From assembly GCA_900472605.1 (NCBI GenBank), contig UCJD01000036.1, positions 1 through 64,000 of the forward strand: DNA of 64,000 bases, in the 5' to 3' direction. The number at the start of each line of letters is the position of its first letter. The stretch's first letter is position 1. The notes beneath the pieces are model-generated. The model did not search any database. It saw nothing but the letters and a program-made list of their open reading frames with translations, and was not told the DNA's origin. This DNA is from Hyphomicrobiales bacterium (GTDB taxonomy: Bacteria > Pseudomonadota > Alphaproteobacteria > Rhizobiales > Rhizobiaceae). The position numbers and the translations under genes are program-made. Below, in pieces: positions 8,949 through 17,435 of this stretch.

Positions 8949-9401
8949 ATGTCAAACGTCGTACGAAATGGCGACAACGCCGCCAACAATGCCACGACCG
9001 CGAATACTTTCGGGAAATCGGTCGAAAGTCAGGCGCAGATCGAAGATGCGGCACGCACCGGTTCAGAGGCTGTCGGAAAGGGAGAGGCTCTCAACATATA
9101 CCGGCTTGAACCGATTGCGGAGCCAAATGATCCGCGTTGGGCCAATTCGCCCGGGCATGGCAGCCTAGTCGTCGCCGCCCGCACGGCGGGAGACGCGCGC
9201 ATCGTCGCGGCAGCCAAGGAACTCGACTTCATGGAAATCGACGCAGCTCCGGCCGATGATGTAACGACAATCAACGCCAGCGCCTTTCGAGACGACAAGC
9301 TCTACACCGTGATCGAGATCGAACACGGGCGGTGGGATTTGGAGCGCGGGGTCATCGACGGGACGGTGTCGGTTGATACGATCGTCTCCGTCCAAGTTTA
9401 G
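8949..9401 (+). CDS. Hypothetical protein, predicted EcfG-dependent
   Basis: A 150-residue acidic, soluble protein with no recognisable domain. An earlier in-frame ATG at 8907 lies inside the EcfG promoter and would be upstream of the transcript start. The ATG at 8949 is preceded by GAGAAGGAGA at proper spacing and is the better start. The N-terminus (to about residue 45) is Asn/Ala/Thr-rich and probably disordered; the rest (SLVVAARTAGDARIVAAAKE onward) looks folded with alternating beta and alpha character. There is no signal peptide. Its position behind an exact stress promoter and after prkA-yeaH-spoVR suggests a general stress function, by inference only. Confidence 0.7.
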   Translation: MSNVVRNGDNAANNATTANTFGKSVESQAQIEDAARTGSEAVGKGEALNIYRLEPIAEPNDPRWANSPGHGSLVVAARTAGDARIVAAAKELDFMEIDAAPADDVTTINASAFRDDKLYTVIEIEHGRWDLERGVIDGTVSVDTIVSVQV

Positions 9402-9415
9402 CTTGTCGCAAGTGG

Positions 9416-9440
9416 GGAACAACCTGCTCTAAACTTCGTT
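9416..9440 (+). promoter_or_regulatory. EcfG (general stress sigma factor) promoter
   Basis: GGAAC at 9416-9420, a 16-base spacer, CGTT at 9437-9440. This second exact EcfG-type promoter lies just downstream of the preceding gene and is aimed at the 77-residue protein at 9542. The predicted start near 9447 gives a leader of about 95 bases containing the hairpins listed separately. Confidence 0.85.
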
Positions 9441-9482
9441 GAGTCAGCATCTCGGAATCAACCCTATCCGAGGTTCTCCTGT

Positions 9483-9535
9483 GGCAAAGCGCTTGCAGCG
9501 TCGGGCGCTTTGCCCTCGGGCTTTGTGCAAAGGAG
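9483..9535 (+). other. Structured 5' leader with mutually exclusive hairpins
   Basis: A perfect 10-base-pair stem joins GGCAAAGCGC (9483-9492) and GCGCTTTGCC (9505-9514). A second short inverted repeat, CTTTG (9521-9525) with CAAAG (9528-9532), overlaps the Shine-Dalgarno AAAGGAG (9529-9535). CAAAGC of the first arm (9485-9490) could pair instead with GCTTTG (9520-9525), so two alternative folds are possible, one leaving the ribosome site freer. No T-run follows, so it is not a simple terminator. A translational switch or thermometer is only a possibility. Confidence 0.4.
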
Positions 9536-9541
9536 ATTAAC

Positions 9542-9775
9542 ATGAACAACCGCGCCAAACAGGCCGCAGACGAATATCGTCACCTTGGAGGGCGCCGGTT
9601 GGCGGCCTTCGATGACAACAAGGCATCGACCCGGTCCTGGGACAAGGACACCCCGGAAGCGGAGCGCTTTTGGCAAACCAAAATAGCGACGCTTCCGGAT
9701 AAGGAGCGCGCTGAGGTCCAGTCATTCCTGCCGTCAATCGTTGACGAGAGTGGTGAACCCGGCGGTAGACACTGA
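9542..9775 (+). CDS. Small hypothetical protein, predicted EcfG-dependent
   Basis: A 77-residue, highly charged soluble protein without signal peptide, membrane segment or cysteine; not recognised as a known family. The N-terminal part (KQAADEYRHLGGRRLAAFDD) and the middle are predicted helical. The ATG has AAAGGAG six bases upstream. It sits behind an exact EcfG promoter and a structured leader, so it is most likely a small general-stress protein. Size and charge recall stress-induced small proteins of rhizobia, but I can assign no activity. Confidence 0.65.
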   Translation: MNNRAKQAADEYRHLGGRRLAAFDDNKASTRSWDKDTPEAERFWQTKIATLPDKERAEVQSFLPSIVDESGEPGGRH

Positions 9776-9786
9776 CCGGCCTTCTT

Positions 9787-9811
9787 GAAACTTTCTGATT
9801 TTCAGAACGTT
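9787..9811 (+). promoter_or_regulatory. Degenerate EcfG-like promoter overlapping an inverted repeat
   Basis: GAAAC (9787-9791), a 16-base spacer, CGTT (9808-9811): one mismatch from the EcfG consensus in the -35 element. The spacer contains the inverted repeat TTCTGA/TCAGAA (9793-9798 and 9802-9807). A start near 9818 would leave almost no leader before the ATG at 9821, so either the mRNA is nearly leaderless, the real start is the ATG at 9953, or the match is accidental. Confidence 0.35.
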
Positions 9812-9820
9812 TAGCTCTTC

Positions 9821-11812
9821 ATGAGGGACGATGATGTTGATCCGAAGAAAACTGGCGGCACCGAACCGGGCAGGAATATAAACCCGATTCGGGAGACGTC
9901 GCAGACGCCAGACACTGCCCCTCCGCCGGACGCCCTGAATCCCGGAAACGACATGACGCCCGAGGAATTCGACGCGGTGCGGCGTGCTTACCTGCTCAAG
10001 CGATTCTGGATCAGCGCACGCGGCTACTGGACGCGAAGCGGCGATAAGCTCGCTTGGCCGCTGTCCATCGGGCTGTTGGCGATGATCGGAGTGAACGTTG
10101 CCTTCCAGTACGGCATAAACGTCTGGAACCGCGGGTTGTTTGATGCGATCGAACAGCGCGATGCGCCCACGGTTTACTTTCTCGGCGCCCTCTTTCCACC
10201 ACTTGTTCTGGGAAGTGTCTGCCTCGTCACCGTTCAGGTCTACATGCGCATGAAGATGCAGCGACGTTGGCGGTCATGGCTGACGAAAGCGATCATCGGA
10301 CGGTGGCTAGCCAGTGGCCGTTACTACCAGCTCAATCTCATCGACGGTGACCACAAGAATCCGGAAGCTCGCATTTCCGAGGACATGCGCATCGCCACCG
10401 AATCTCCCGTCGATTTCGTTGCCGGCGTCATATCGGCCTTTGTGTCGGCTTCGACCTTTATCGTGGTGCTTTGGATGATCGGCGGAGCACTCACTCTGCC
10501 CATCGCGGGAACCGCAATCACCATCCCGGGCTTTCTTGTCGTTACGGCCGTCCTCTACGCCGTGATCACGTCGACCTCGATCGCTTTTATCGGCCGCCAT
10601 TTCGTCAAGGTCTCGGAAGCCAAGAACCAGGTCGAGGCCGAATTCCGTTACACACTGACCCGCGTGCGGGAGAATGGCGAAAGCATCGCTCTTCTCGGCG
10701 GCGAAGACGAAGAACGCAACGATCTGGACAAGACATTCGGGAACGTCCTGCATCAGTGGGCGTTGCTCGCGCGGCAGTATATGCGAACGACCTTGGTGTC
10801 GCACGGTTCGATGCTGATCGCGCCCGTCGTGCCCGTTCTGCTCTGTGCGCCGAAATTCCTAGACGGTAGCATGAGCCTGGGCCAGGTGATGCAAGCCGCA
10901 TCGGCCTTCACCATCGTGCAGAGCGCGTTCGGATGGCTGGTCGACAACTATCCACGGCTTGCCGATTGGAACGCATGCGCAAGGCGGGTTGCGTCCTTGA
11001 TGATGTCGATCGATGGGCTGGAGCGCGCCGAACAAAGCGACGCTATTGGACGTATCCGAAGGGGCGAAACCGACGGCGACGCAATCCTCAGTTTGAACGA
11101 TCTTTCCGTCTCGCTGGGCGATGGCACAGCCGTGGTCAAGGAGACGCAGGTTGAGATTCAGCAGGGTGAACGGGTGCTTGTGGCCGGGGAATCCGGATCC
11201 GGCAAAAGCACTCTGGTCCGCGCGATCGCCGGCCTTTGGCCATGGGGTAATGGTGCGGTCAATTTCCGCCCCGACAAACGCCTGTTTATGCTGCCGCAGC
11301 GACCATACATCCCATCGGGAACGCTTCGCAGGACCGTGACCTATCCGGCCGGTGCCGACACATGGACCGTCGAGGAGATCGGCGGAGCCCTCGAACGGGT
11401 CGGCCTTGGCCATCTGAAAGAGAAGGTTGAGAACGAAGCGCCGTGGGATCAAACATTGTCCGGTGGCGAAAAGCAGCGGCTCGCTTTCGCAAGATTGCTG
11501 CTGCACGATCCCGATATCATAGTTCTGGATGAGGCGACCTCGGCCCTCGACGAGAAAAGCCAGGATCGGCTCATGGAAATGCTGATCGGTGAGCTGCCAA
11601 ACGCCACCATTTTAAGTGTCGGGCACCGGGTCGAACTCGAAGCGTTCCACAGCCGTAAGATTACGTTGGAAAAACGCGACGGCGGTGCGCGGCTTGTGAG
11701 CGACGTTGACCTGATCCCAATGAAAAAGAAACGAAACGTCTTGTCGCGCCTCGTGCGAAATCGGCGGCGACGCGGCGGCGGGACGCCCCGGCCGAATGGG
11801 GTTAAGCAGTGA
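9821..11812 (+). CDS. ABC transporter, fused permease and ATPase (ABC-D / YddA type)
   Basis: A 663-residue half-transporter. Residues about 60-360 form the six-helix membrane domain of the SbmA/BacA-like ABC_membrane_2 type. The C-terminal ATPase has Walker A GESGSGKST, a signature LSGGEKQRLAFAR, Walker B IIVLDEATSALD and switch GHR. This architecture matches E. coli YddA and the ABCD (peroxisomal fatty-acid) family; bacterial members are linked to peptide or acyl-compound transport, and the substrate here is unknown. It should act as a homodimer. The first ~45 residues are Pro-rich and poorly conserved in appearance, so ATG 9953 (MTPEEFDAVRR) is a real alternative start. The gene ends 15 bases from a convergent cyclase gene. 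Confidence 0.85.
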   Translation: MRDDDVDPKKTGGTEPGRNINPIRETSQTPDTAPPPDALNPGNDMTPEEFDAVRRAYLLKRFWISARGYWTRSGDKLAWPLSIGLLAMIGVNVAFQYGINVWNRGLFDAIEQRDAPTVYFLGALFPPLVLGSVCLVTVQVYMRMKMQRRWRSWLTKAIIGRWLASGRYYQLNLIDGDHKNPEARISEDMRIATESPVDFVAGVISAFVSASTFIVVLWMIGGALTLPIAGTAITIPGFLVVTAVLYAVITSTSIAFIGRHFVKVSEAKNQVEAEFRYTLTRVRENGESIALLGGEDEERNDLDKTFGNVLHQWALLARQYMRTTLVSHGSMLIAPVVPVLLCAPKFLDGSMSLGQVMQAASAFTIVQSAFGWLVDNYPRLADWNACARRVASLMMSIDGLERAEQSDAIGRIRRGETDGDAILSLNDLSVSLGDGTAVVKETQVEIQQGERVLVAGESGSGKSTLVRAIAGLWPWGNGAVNFRPDKRLFMLPQRPYIPSGTLRRTVTYPAGADTWTVEEIGGALERVGLGHLKEKVENEAPWDQTLSGGEKQRLAFARLLLHDPDIIVLDEATSALDEKSQDRLMEMLIGELPNATILSVGHRVELEAFHSRKITLEKRDGGARLVSDVDLIPMKKKRNVLSRLVRNRRRRGGGTPRPNGVKQ

Positions 11813-11827
11813 GCCACCCGGTGCATG

Positions 11828-13780
11828 TCAGGCCGCACTGTCCAAGCGCACGCCGACAAGTTCCAGCACGTCCACCTTGCCCGCCCGGCCCTTGAGTTGC
11901 GCCAGACCGAGCGGTCTAAAATCGAAATCATCGTCGACCGCATCCTTCACAGCCGCGCTGACGAGGATCGACGTATTGAACTCCTTGTTCAACCCTTCAA
12001 GCCGTGAAGCGACATTGATCGTGTCGCCCATTGCCGTGTATTGCTGGCGCGAGGCTGCGCCGAAACTGCCGACAACCGCTGGCCCGGTGTGCAAGCCAAA
12101 TCGCGTCAGCAGCAGAGGGCGTCCATTCCTCAGATTGCCATCGTTCAACATGTCCACGGCTGCCTTCATGGCGAGCGCGCACCGGCAACCCTTTTCAACA
12201 TGTGCCGCAGTCTCGACGGGCGCATTCCACATGACAAAAATGGAATCGCCCAGATACTGGATAACCGTTCCCCCGTGATGCTCGGCAACACCGTTCAGCA
12301 GCTCGAAATAAGCCGACAGCGTCTCGACCACATCCTCCGGCGAATGCTGCTCCGATATGGTCGTGAAGTCGCGGATATCGGTGAACAGCACCGTTACCTC
12401 CTGCCGCTTCGCTTCGACGATCGCCGGCCCGCCTGGCCCCACGATCCGCCGGACCACCTCACGCGGCACATAGAGCGCAAACTGGCCGATGGCCCGGCGG
12501 CTCGCCGCGAGTGCCGTGGCGAGCGTGTTGATCTCGGTGATCAACGAATGCGACGTGACCCTTTCGTGAACATCCAGATTGCCGATCTCCCGTGCTTCAC
12601 CCGCCAACTGGTTGAGGGAGCGGCTGACCATGCGAGACAGCAGCACCGACGCGGCGACACCCGCGATGACAAAACCCGCAGCAATGAGGAGATTGTGCAT
12701 GAGCGACCGGTTGGCCTGCTCCACAAGATCCGCCAGTGGCACGACAATCGCCACCTCGCTTCCCGCAAACAGCCCGGACACGGTGATCGGCGCGACCTGG
12801 ATCAGATGGCGCTCGCCATCAAGGTCAAGCCGCGCGAGCCCTCCTGCCTCGAAGGTGGCATCTCGTCGCAAGTTGGCCACGGTGGCCAGGCTGGAGTCGA
12901 AACCGCTTGCACTTGCGCCGATACCGCCGGCGCTTCGCGACCATAGTTCCATGAGTCTATTCATGATTTCGGGGTCTGAATGAGCGACCAGCTGATCTTG
13001 ATCATCGATAATGTAAGCGCGAGCGCGTGGCGAAATCTGGCTGGCGTCCAGCAGACGGCTGATCGTCCTCAGGTGGACGTTGATGCCGACCACGACCTTG
13101 CCGTCTTCGCGCATGGGAGCGGCGATCGTCAGTGTTGGCGTCTTGAGTGTTCCCGCGACGTAAGGCCCGACTGAAACCGCCTTTCCGTCCTGGACCACCG
13201 CCTGGTACCAGGGTCGCTGCCTGGGATCGAACGACGCGTGCTCGACTGCGCGCTCCTCGATCACACGGGCGTCGGCGTCAAGAAAGCGCAGCGTCGATAC
13301 GACGCCGGGCTGGTCTCTGCGGGCGATCGTCCTGATCGCGAAAGCCGTCCCCACTGGCGCCGACAGCGTCTGCCTGACGTCGTCGCGGGCGGCGGCGATC
13401 ACCTGCAGGTAAGAGCCATCGGGGTATCCGGTGTAGACGCTCGTCGCATTGGGAACGTTGCGTAGAACCTCAAGAAAGAAATCCTCCTTCGCCTGGACAT
13501 CGTCGGGCGGCGTAGAGACGAGTTGCTGCATGGTCGAGGCCAACGCGACCGCTTCAGTACCTTCCTGCAGCGTATTGCGATATCCCTCGATCAACCGCAG
13601 GCTCATTTCGCGCATCTGCTGCGCTCCGGCGGCAACCGCCGCGCTTCGGCCTTGGCTGAAAGCCATCCAGATGATCGGTATCGATGTACACAGAAGGGAT
13701 CCAACGACGAGAACGCCAAGATGCAGCCTGAGCGGCCGGGACCAATCCACAAGCCCCTTGGACGCGCCATGCCGCATCAT
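11828..13780 (-). CDS. Membrane-bound sensor with class III adenylate/guanylate cyclase domain
   Basis: A 650-residue receptor cyclase. Order: a short cytoplasmic start, TM1 about residues 18-42, a periplasmic dCache-like ligand-binding region to about 350, TM2 about 355-380, a HAMP linker (RMVSRSLNQLAGEAREIG), then a cyclase homology domain. The catalytic domain shows both metal-binding aspartates in FTDIRDFT and YLGDSIFVMWN, plus the transition-state region GDTINVASRLEGLNK. It should make a cyclic nucleotide in response to an external signal. Adenylate is more common for this group, but the base-specifying residues cannot be judged safely by eye. It is transcribed alone, convergent with the ABC gene. 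Confidence 0.9.
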   Translation of the reverse strand: MMRHGASKGLVDWSRPLRLHLGVLVVGSLLCTSIPIIWMAFSQGRSAAVAAGAQQMREMSLRLIEGYRNTLQEGTEAVALASTMQQLVSTPPDDVQAKEDFFLEVLRNVPNATSVYTGYPDGSYLQVIAAARDDVRQTLSAPVGTAFAIRTIARRDQPGVVSTLRFLDADARVIEERAVEHASFDPRQRPWYQAVVQDGKAVSVGPYVAGTLKTPTLTIAAPMREDGKVVVGINVHLRTISRLLDASQISPRARAYIIDDQDQLVAHSDPEIMNRLMELWSRSAGGIGASASGFDSSLATVANLRRDATFEAGGLARLDLDGERHLIQVAPITVSGLFAGSEVAIVVPLADLVEQANRSLMHNLLIAAGFVIAGVAASVLLSRMVSRSLNQLAGEAREIGNLDVHERVTSHSLITEINTLATALAASRRAIGQFALYVPREVVRRIVGPGGPAIVEAKRQEVTVLFTDIRDFTTISEQHSPEDVVETLSAYFELLNGVAEHHGGTVIQYLGDSIFVMWNAPVETAAHVEKGCRCALAMKAAVDMLNDGNLRNGRPLLLTRFGLHTGPAVVGSFGAASRQQYTAMGDTINVASRLEGLNKEFNTSILVSAAVKDAVDDDFDFRPLGLAQLKGRAGKVDVLELVGVRLDSAA

Positions 13781-13873
13781 CCGGATCCCTCTTTGCCGTG
13801 CTCCCTAAACGCCAGCTAAACGTGTTTTAGGAGATTGCACAAGATGGCGCAAAGCGGGGGCCTTCGCGTCATT

Positions 13874-14899
13874 TCAAGCGCTATCGCGATGCTCGACATG
13901 TGGCGCGATCAAAACATGTCGGGCATCGCGTCTTCCGTCTATGCGCTCAAGCAGCATTTGCGTCGCTGTTCGAGCCAGTTGAACCACGTCCTGGTCGACG
14001 CTTGTCAAGCTGATCAGCGGAAGGGCGGCGACGGAGGAGTTATCATAACCGATGATCGCCAGTTCCGAGGGAACGCCAATGTTGCGCATGCGAGCAATAT
14101 TTATGAGCGGAACAGCATCGAGATCCGACCAGACGAATACCGCTCTCGGACGATCGGGAGCGGATAGAAAATCGTTCAATGCCGCTGTCCTGTCGGCATC
14201 AACGGGCGGAAGGCGCAACACCCGGCCCTTCAACCCGGCCGATCGCATTGCCTCCAGATAACCCAGCTCTCGTTGCATGGCGACGATGGTGGCCGGCGAT
14301 CCATCCGTCTCATAGCCAAGCATGGCGATATCACGATAGCCTTTCGAAAGAGCGGCCTCGACGGCGAGATGGGCACCTTTCCGGTCATCGGAATTGACCG
14401 TATCATAGGTCAGGGCATCCGGTTCGTGATGCGCGATGACCACGATCGGAATTTGCTTGGCGTAGCGCTCGAGCACCTTGCCGGAAATACGTGGCGCGAT
14501 GATCAGAACGCCATCCATCCTGTTGTCGATCATCGATTCTATCATCGACGCTTCAATTGGCTGCGCGGAGCGCCCAAGTCCGACGAGCGCCTTGAAGCCG
14601 CTGTCAGCGAGGGTGTTGTTGGCCGTCTCGATCAGGCCCGGCAAAAACGGGTTGGAGAGCTCGATCGCAAGCACGCCGATGGTGTTCGTCCGTCCTCGCA
14701 TGGCGCGGGCGGCGACGGAAGGCCGATAGTTGAGCTTTTCGATCGAAGCCTCGACCTTGGTGCGCAGTGGCGCGCTGACCCCATATGCGTTTCGAAGGAC
14801 TTTCGATACCGCCGCAACAGATACGCCAGCGTCTTCCGCGACATGGCGGATCGTCACCCGCGCATTCGGTCCGTCGGTATCCTTCTGAAAGGCCTGCAT
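13874..14899 (-). CDS. LacI-family transcriptional regulator, probably of the rhamnoside operon
   Basis: A 341-residue LacI/GalR regulator. Residues about 15-60 form the DNA-binding domain with the LacI signature VTIRHVAEDAGVSVAAVSKV and the hinge helix region RPSVAARAMRGR; the rest is the sugar-binding periplasmic-protein-like core (TNTIGVLAIELSNPFLPGL). It is divergent from the alpha-L-rhamnosidase and importer genes across a 136-base intergenic region with a perfect inverted repeat, so it most likely represses them and is released by a sugar ligand. The specific inducer (rhamnose or a rhamnoside) is inferred from context. Confidence 0.9.
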   Translation of the reverse strand: MQAFQKDTDGPNARVTIRHVAEDAGVSVAAVSKVLRNAYGVSAPLRTKVEASIEKLNYRPSVAARAMRGRTNTIGVLAIELSNPFLPGLIETANNTLADSGFKALVGLGRSAQPIEASMIESMIDNRMDGVLIIAPRISGKVLERYAKQIPIVVIAHHEPDALTYDTVNSDDRKGAHLAVEAALSKGYRDIAMLGYETDGSPATIVAMQRELGYLEAMRSAGLKGRVLRLPPVDADRTAALNDFLSAPDRPRAVFVWSDLDAVPLINIARMRNIGVPSELAIIGYDNSSVAALPLISLTSVDQDVVQLARTATQMLLERIDGRRDARHVLIAPHVEHRDSA

Positions 14900-15008
14900 A
14901 ATTTTCCGTTCTCATCAATCGTGAGCGGAGTATAGGCATTTTTCTGTTGCACATCAAACGGGAATGTAGAATGATATACATATAACGATACACATTTCGT
15001 TTTATGGG

Positions 15009-15023
15009 TTCGCTCTAAGCGAA
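15009..15023. promoter_or_regulatory. Candidate LacI-type operator before the rhamnosidase gene
   Basis: TTCGCT (15009-15014), spacer CTA, AGCGAA (15018-15023): a perfect inverted repeat just before the ribosome binding site (GGGAGGA) of the rhamnosidase gene and within the divergent region shared with the LacI-type regulator. LacI-family operators are usually 14-20 base palindromes often centred on CG; this one has a three-base centre, so the assignment is tentative. Confidence 0.45.
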
Positions 15024-15035
15024 TTGGGAGGAAAC

Positions 15036-17357
15036 ATGGATATTTTGGGAGGCGACTCTAGGGTCGCTGCTGGTTCGTCATTTCAATTCACGGCAGACAT
15101 GGTGGCACCGTTGTGCGACGAGGGCCAAGGTGCTGCCGGGACCTTCGTCTCTCGCGACTTCCAGCTGGACCATGCTCCTCGTGAAGCCGTGCTGAATATT
15201 TCCGCGCTCGGGCTTTACCGCGCCTTTATCAATGGCCGCCGCGTTGGCACGGATCTGCTCACGCCCGGCTGGACCTGCTATGATGATCGTATCGCGTATC
15301 AGGTCTACGACGTGGCCAGCCTGCTTCAGCCTGGTGAAAACAGAATCGAGATATGGCTCGGCGACGGTTGGTACCGCGGCCAGCTCATGTGGGCGTCGAA
15401 CCCGATCTTCAATTGCTGGGGCGAGCGCACGGCTGCCATCGCCGAGCTCAGCGTCGATGGCGCCTTGGCGCTGAAGACGGATTCCACTTGGAAAAGTGGG
15501 CTGTCCCCGGTGACGAAAAACGGCATTTACTACGGCGAGGATTACGACGCGCGCGTGAAGACAAAGGACGCTTTCGGCGTTGAAGAGCTTGTCTTCGACA
15601 AGACCTTGCTCGTCCCGCACGAAACGGCCGCCGTTGTCGAACTCGCTCCGTTTGAGCCGACCGATAGCTGGGCGGAAGAGGATGGTCGGCTGGTCTATGA
15701 TTTCGGCCAGAATGCTGGAGCATATATCCGCATCGAGGCGCAAGGCGAGGCGGGCGCCAGCTTGCGCGTGGAGCATTCCGAAGTCCTCGGGCCCAACCGG
15801 TTTTTCGACAACCGCAACTACCGCAGCGCCAGGGCCGAGTTGGTCTACACTCTCTCGGGTGACGGCGTCGAAGCCTACGCGCCGCTGTTCACTTTCATGG
15901 GCTTCCGCTACGCCCGCGTGACCGTTGTCGGTGACGCAAGGTTGGTTTCGATCAAGATGATCCCGATCACCTCGGTCCCGGTCGCGACAGGTGGTATCAC
16001 GACGGGCGTGCCCGCGGTCAACCGCCTCGTCGAGAATACGATCTGGTCTCAGCGATCGAACTTCATCGAAATCCCGACAGACTGCCCGCAGCGCGACGAA
16101 CGCCTCGGATGGACGGGCGACGCCCAGGTTTTTGCCGGCACGGCATGCTGGCTGGCAGACAGCCAGCTGTTCCTCCGGAAATTCCTTCGCGATGTGATGC
16201 ACGATCAGAGAGAGAACGGAGCGGTACCGCACTTCTCGCCGGATCCGACGCGTCTGCATCCGATCAGCAACCGTGGCGATTGGGCCGGCTCGACCGGTTG
16301 GGGCGATGCGATCGTCATCATCCCATGGCAACTCTATCTCCACTACGGCGACAAGGACGTCCTGCAGGAGTGCTTTCCGGCGATGTTGCACTGGTTGGAA
16401 TATCTCTGGGGTATTTCCGATGGCCCGATCATCCGTCCCCCGGCGGTTTGGGGTGAACACGGCTTCACGTTCGGTGACTGGCTGCAACCGGTCGGAGACA
16501 ATCGCAAGCCACGCCCGACCGTTGCCGACGATTGCGCCGCGACACTCTACCATTTCGTCGCCACACAGCTGACGGCGAAGATCGCAAGGGTGCTCGGCAA
16601 TACGAACGAGGCGCAACGTCTCGACGGCAAGCTGGAAGATATTCGCGCGGCGTTCAAGAACGAGTTCTTCTCTCCGTCGGGACGCATTGCGCATAACGAT
16701 CAGACCTCATGGGCGATCGCCTTCCTGTATGGTCTCGTTCCGCTCGAGTACGAAGAGGCAGGTCGCGGCTATTTCCGCCGGGTCGCGGAGGAGACCGATG
16801 GAGTGATCGGCACCGGCTTCATCGGCACGCCCGCACTCTTGCCTGCCCTCACCCGCCTCGGCATGCTGGATCTCGCGGAAAAGATGTTCCTCAATCGCAA
16901 GGTGCCGGGCTGGCTCTACCAGGTGGAGCGTGGAGCAACGTCGATCTGGGAGCGCTGGGATGCGCTTGCCGAAGACGGGACGATCTATGACCCCGACATG
17001 AACAGCTACAATCACTATGCCTACGGTGCAGTTTGCCAATGGCTATTCGAGGATGTGGCCGGGATCAGACCGCTGGAAGACAAGCCTGGTTTCGAGGAAA
17101 TTGAGTTCGATCCCGCTATCCTTCCTGCCCTATCCCCTGTTTCGGCCTGGCACGACACGCGGTTCGGTCGCATCGAGGCCGGATGGAATCTTGAGGGCGG
17201 CAAGGTCACGTGCCATCTTAAAATCCCTGATGGCATGACGGCGCACATACCCGGAAAACGCGCAAGACGAAACATGACGGTGAACGGCACCGACGTGGCG
17301 GGTGACGAGCGTGTCCAGGTCGGACATGGGAGCCACTCGATAACTTTCGATATCTGA
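15036..17357 (+). CDS. Alpha-L-rhamnosidase, glycoside hydrolase family 78
   Basis: A 773-residue GH78 enzyme that releases terminal L-rhamnose from rhamnosides such as flavonoid or cell-wall glycans. The N-terminal region (about 40-160) is the carbohydrate-binding bacterial rhamnosidase N domain (ALGLYRAFINGRRVG, GDGWYRGQL). The (alpha/alpha)6 catalytic barrel follows with the family signature TDCPQRDERLGWTGDAQVF, where the acidic residues act in catalysis, and the chain ends in a beta-sandwich. There is no signal peptide, so it probably acts in the cytoplasm on imported oligosaccharides, which fits the ABC importer downstream. I prefer ATG 15036 with GGGAGGA upstream over TTG 15024. It is shorter than many GH78 enzymes but lacks no obvious domain. 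Confidence 0.92.
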   Translation: MDILGGDSRVAAGSSFQFTADMVAPLCDEGQGAAGTFVSRDFQLDHAPREAVLNISALGLYRAFINGRRVGTDLLTPGWTCYDDRIAYQVYDVASLLQPGENRIEIWLGDGWYRGQLMWASNPIFNCWGERTAAIAELSVDGALALKTDSTWKSGLSPVTKNGIYYGEDYDARVKTKDAFGVEELVFDKTLLVPHETAAVVELAPFEPTDSWAEEDGRLVYDFGQNAGAYIRIEAQGEAGASLRVEHSEVLGPNRFFDNRNYRSARAELVYTLSGDGVEAYAPLFTFMGFRYARVTVVGDARLVSIKMIPITSVPVATGGITTGVPAVNRLVENTIWSQRSNFIEIPTDCPQRDERLGWTGDAQVFAGTACWLADSQLFLRKFLRDVMHDQRENGAVPHFSPDPTRLHPISNRGDWAGSTGWGDAIVIIPWQLYLHYGDKDVLQECFPAMLHWLEYLWGISDGPIIRPPAVWGEHGFTFGDWLQPVGDNRKPRPTVADDCAATLYHFVATQLTAKIARVLGNTNEAQRLDGKLEDIRAAFKNEFFSPSGRIAHNDQTSWAIAFLYGLVPLEYEEAGRGYFRRVAEETDGVIGTGFIGTPALLPALTRLGMLDLAEKMFLNRKVPGWLYQVERGATSIWERWDALAEDGTIYDPDMNSYNHYAYGAVCQWLFEDVAGIRPLEDKPGFEEIEFDPAILPALSPVSAWHDTRFGRIEAGWNLEGGKVTCHLKIPDGMTAHIPGKRARRNMTVNGTDVAGDERVQVGHGSHSITFDI

Positions 17358-17435
17358 TCAGAAAATGCGTCAAACGCGCGAATGGCATGACTAGTTTTAA
17401 CGGCAGATCACCCATCCTTGGAGGAGGAGATGACA

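Noticed and set aside
15078..16694. A 538-codon minus-strand frame opposite the rhamnosidase
   Set aside because: No domain or start signal; shadow of the GH78 gene.
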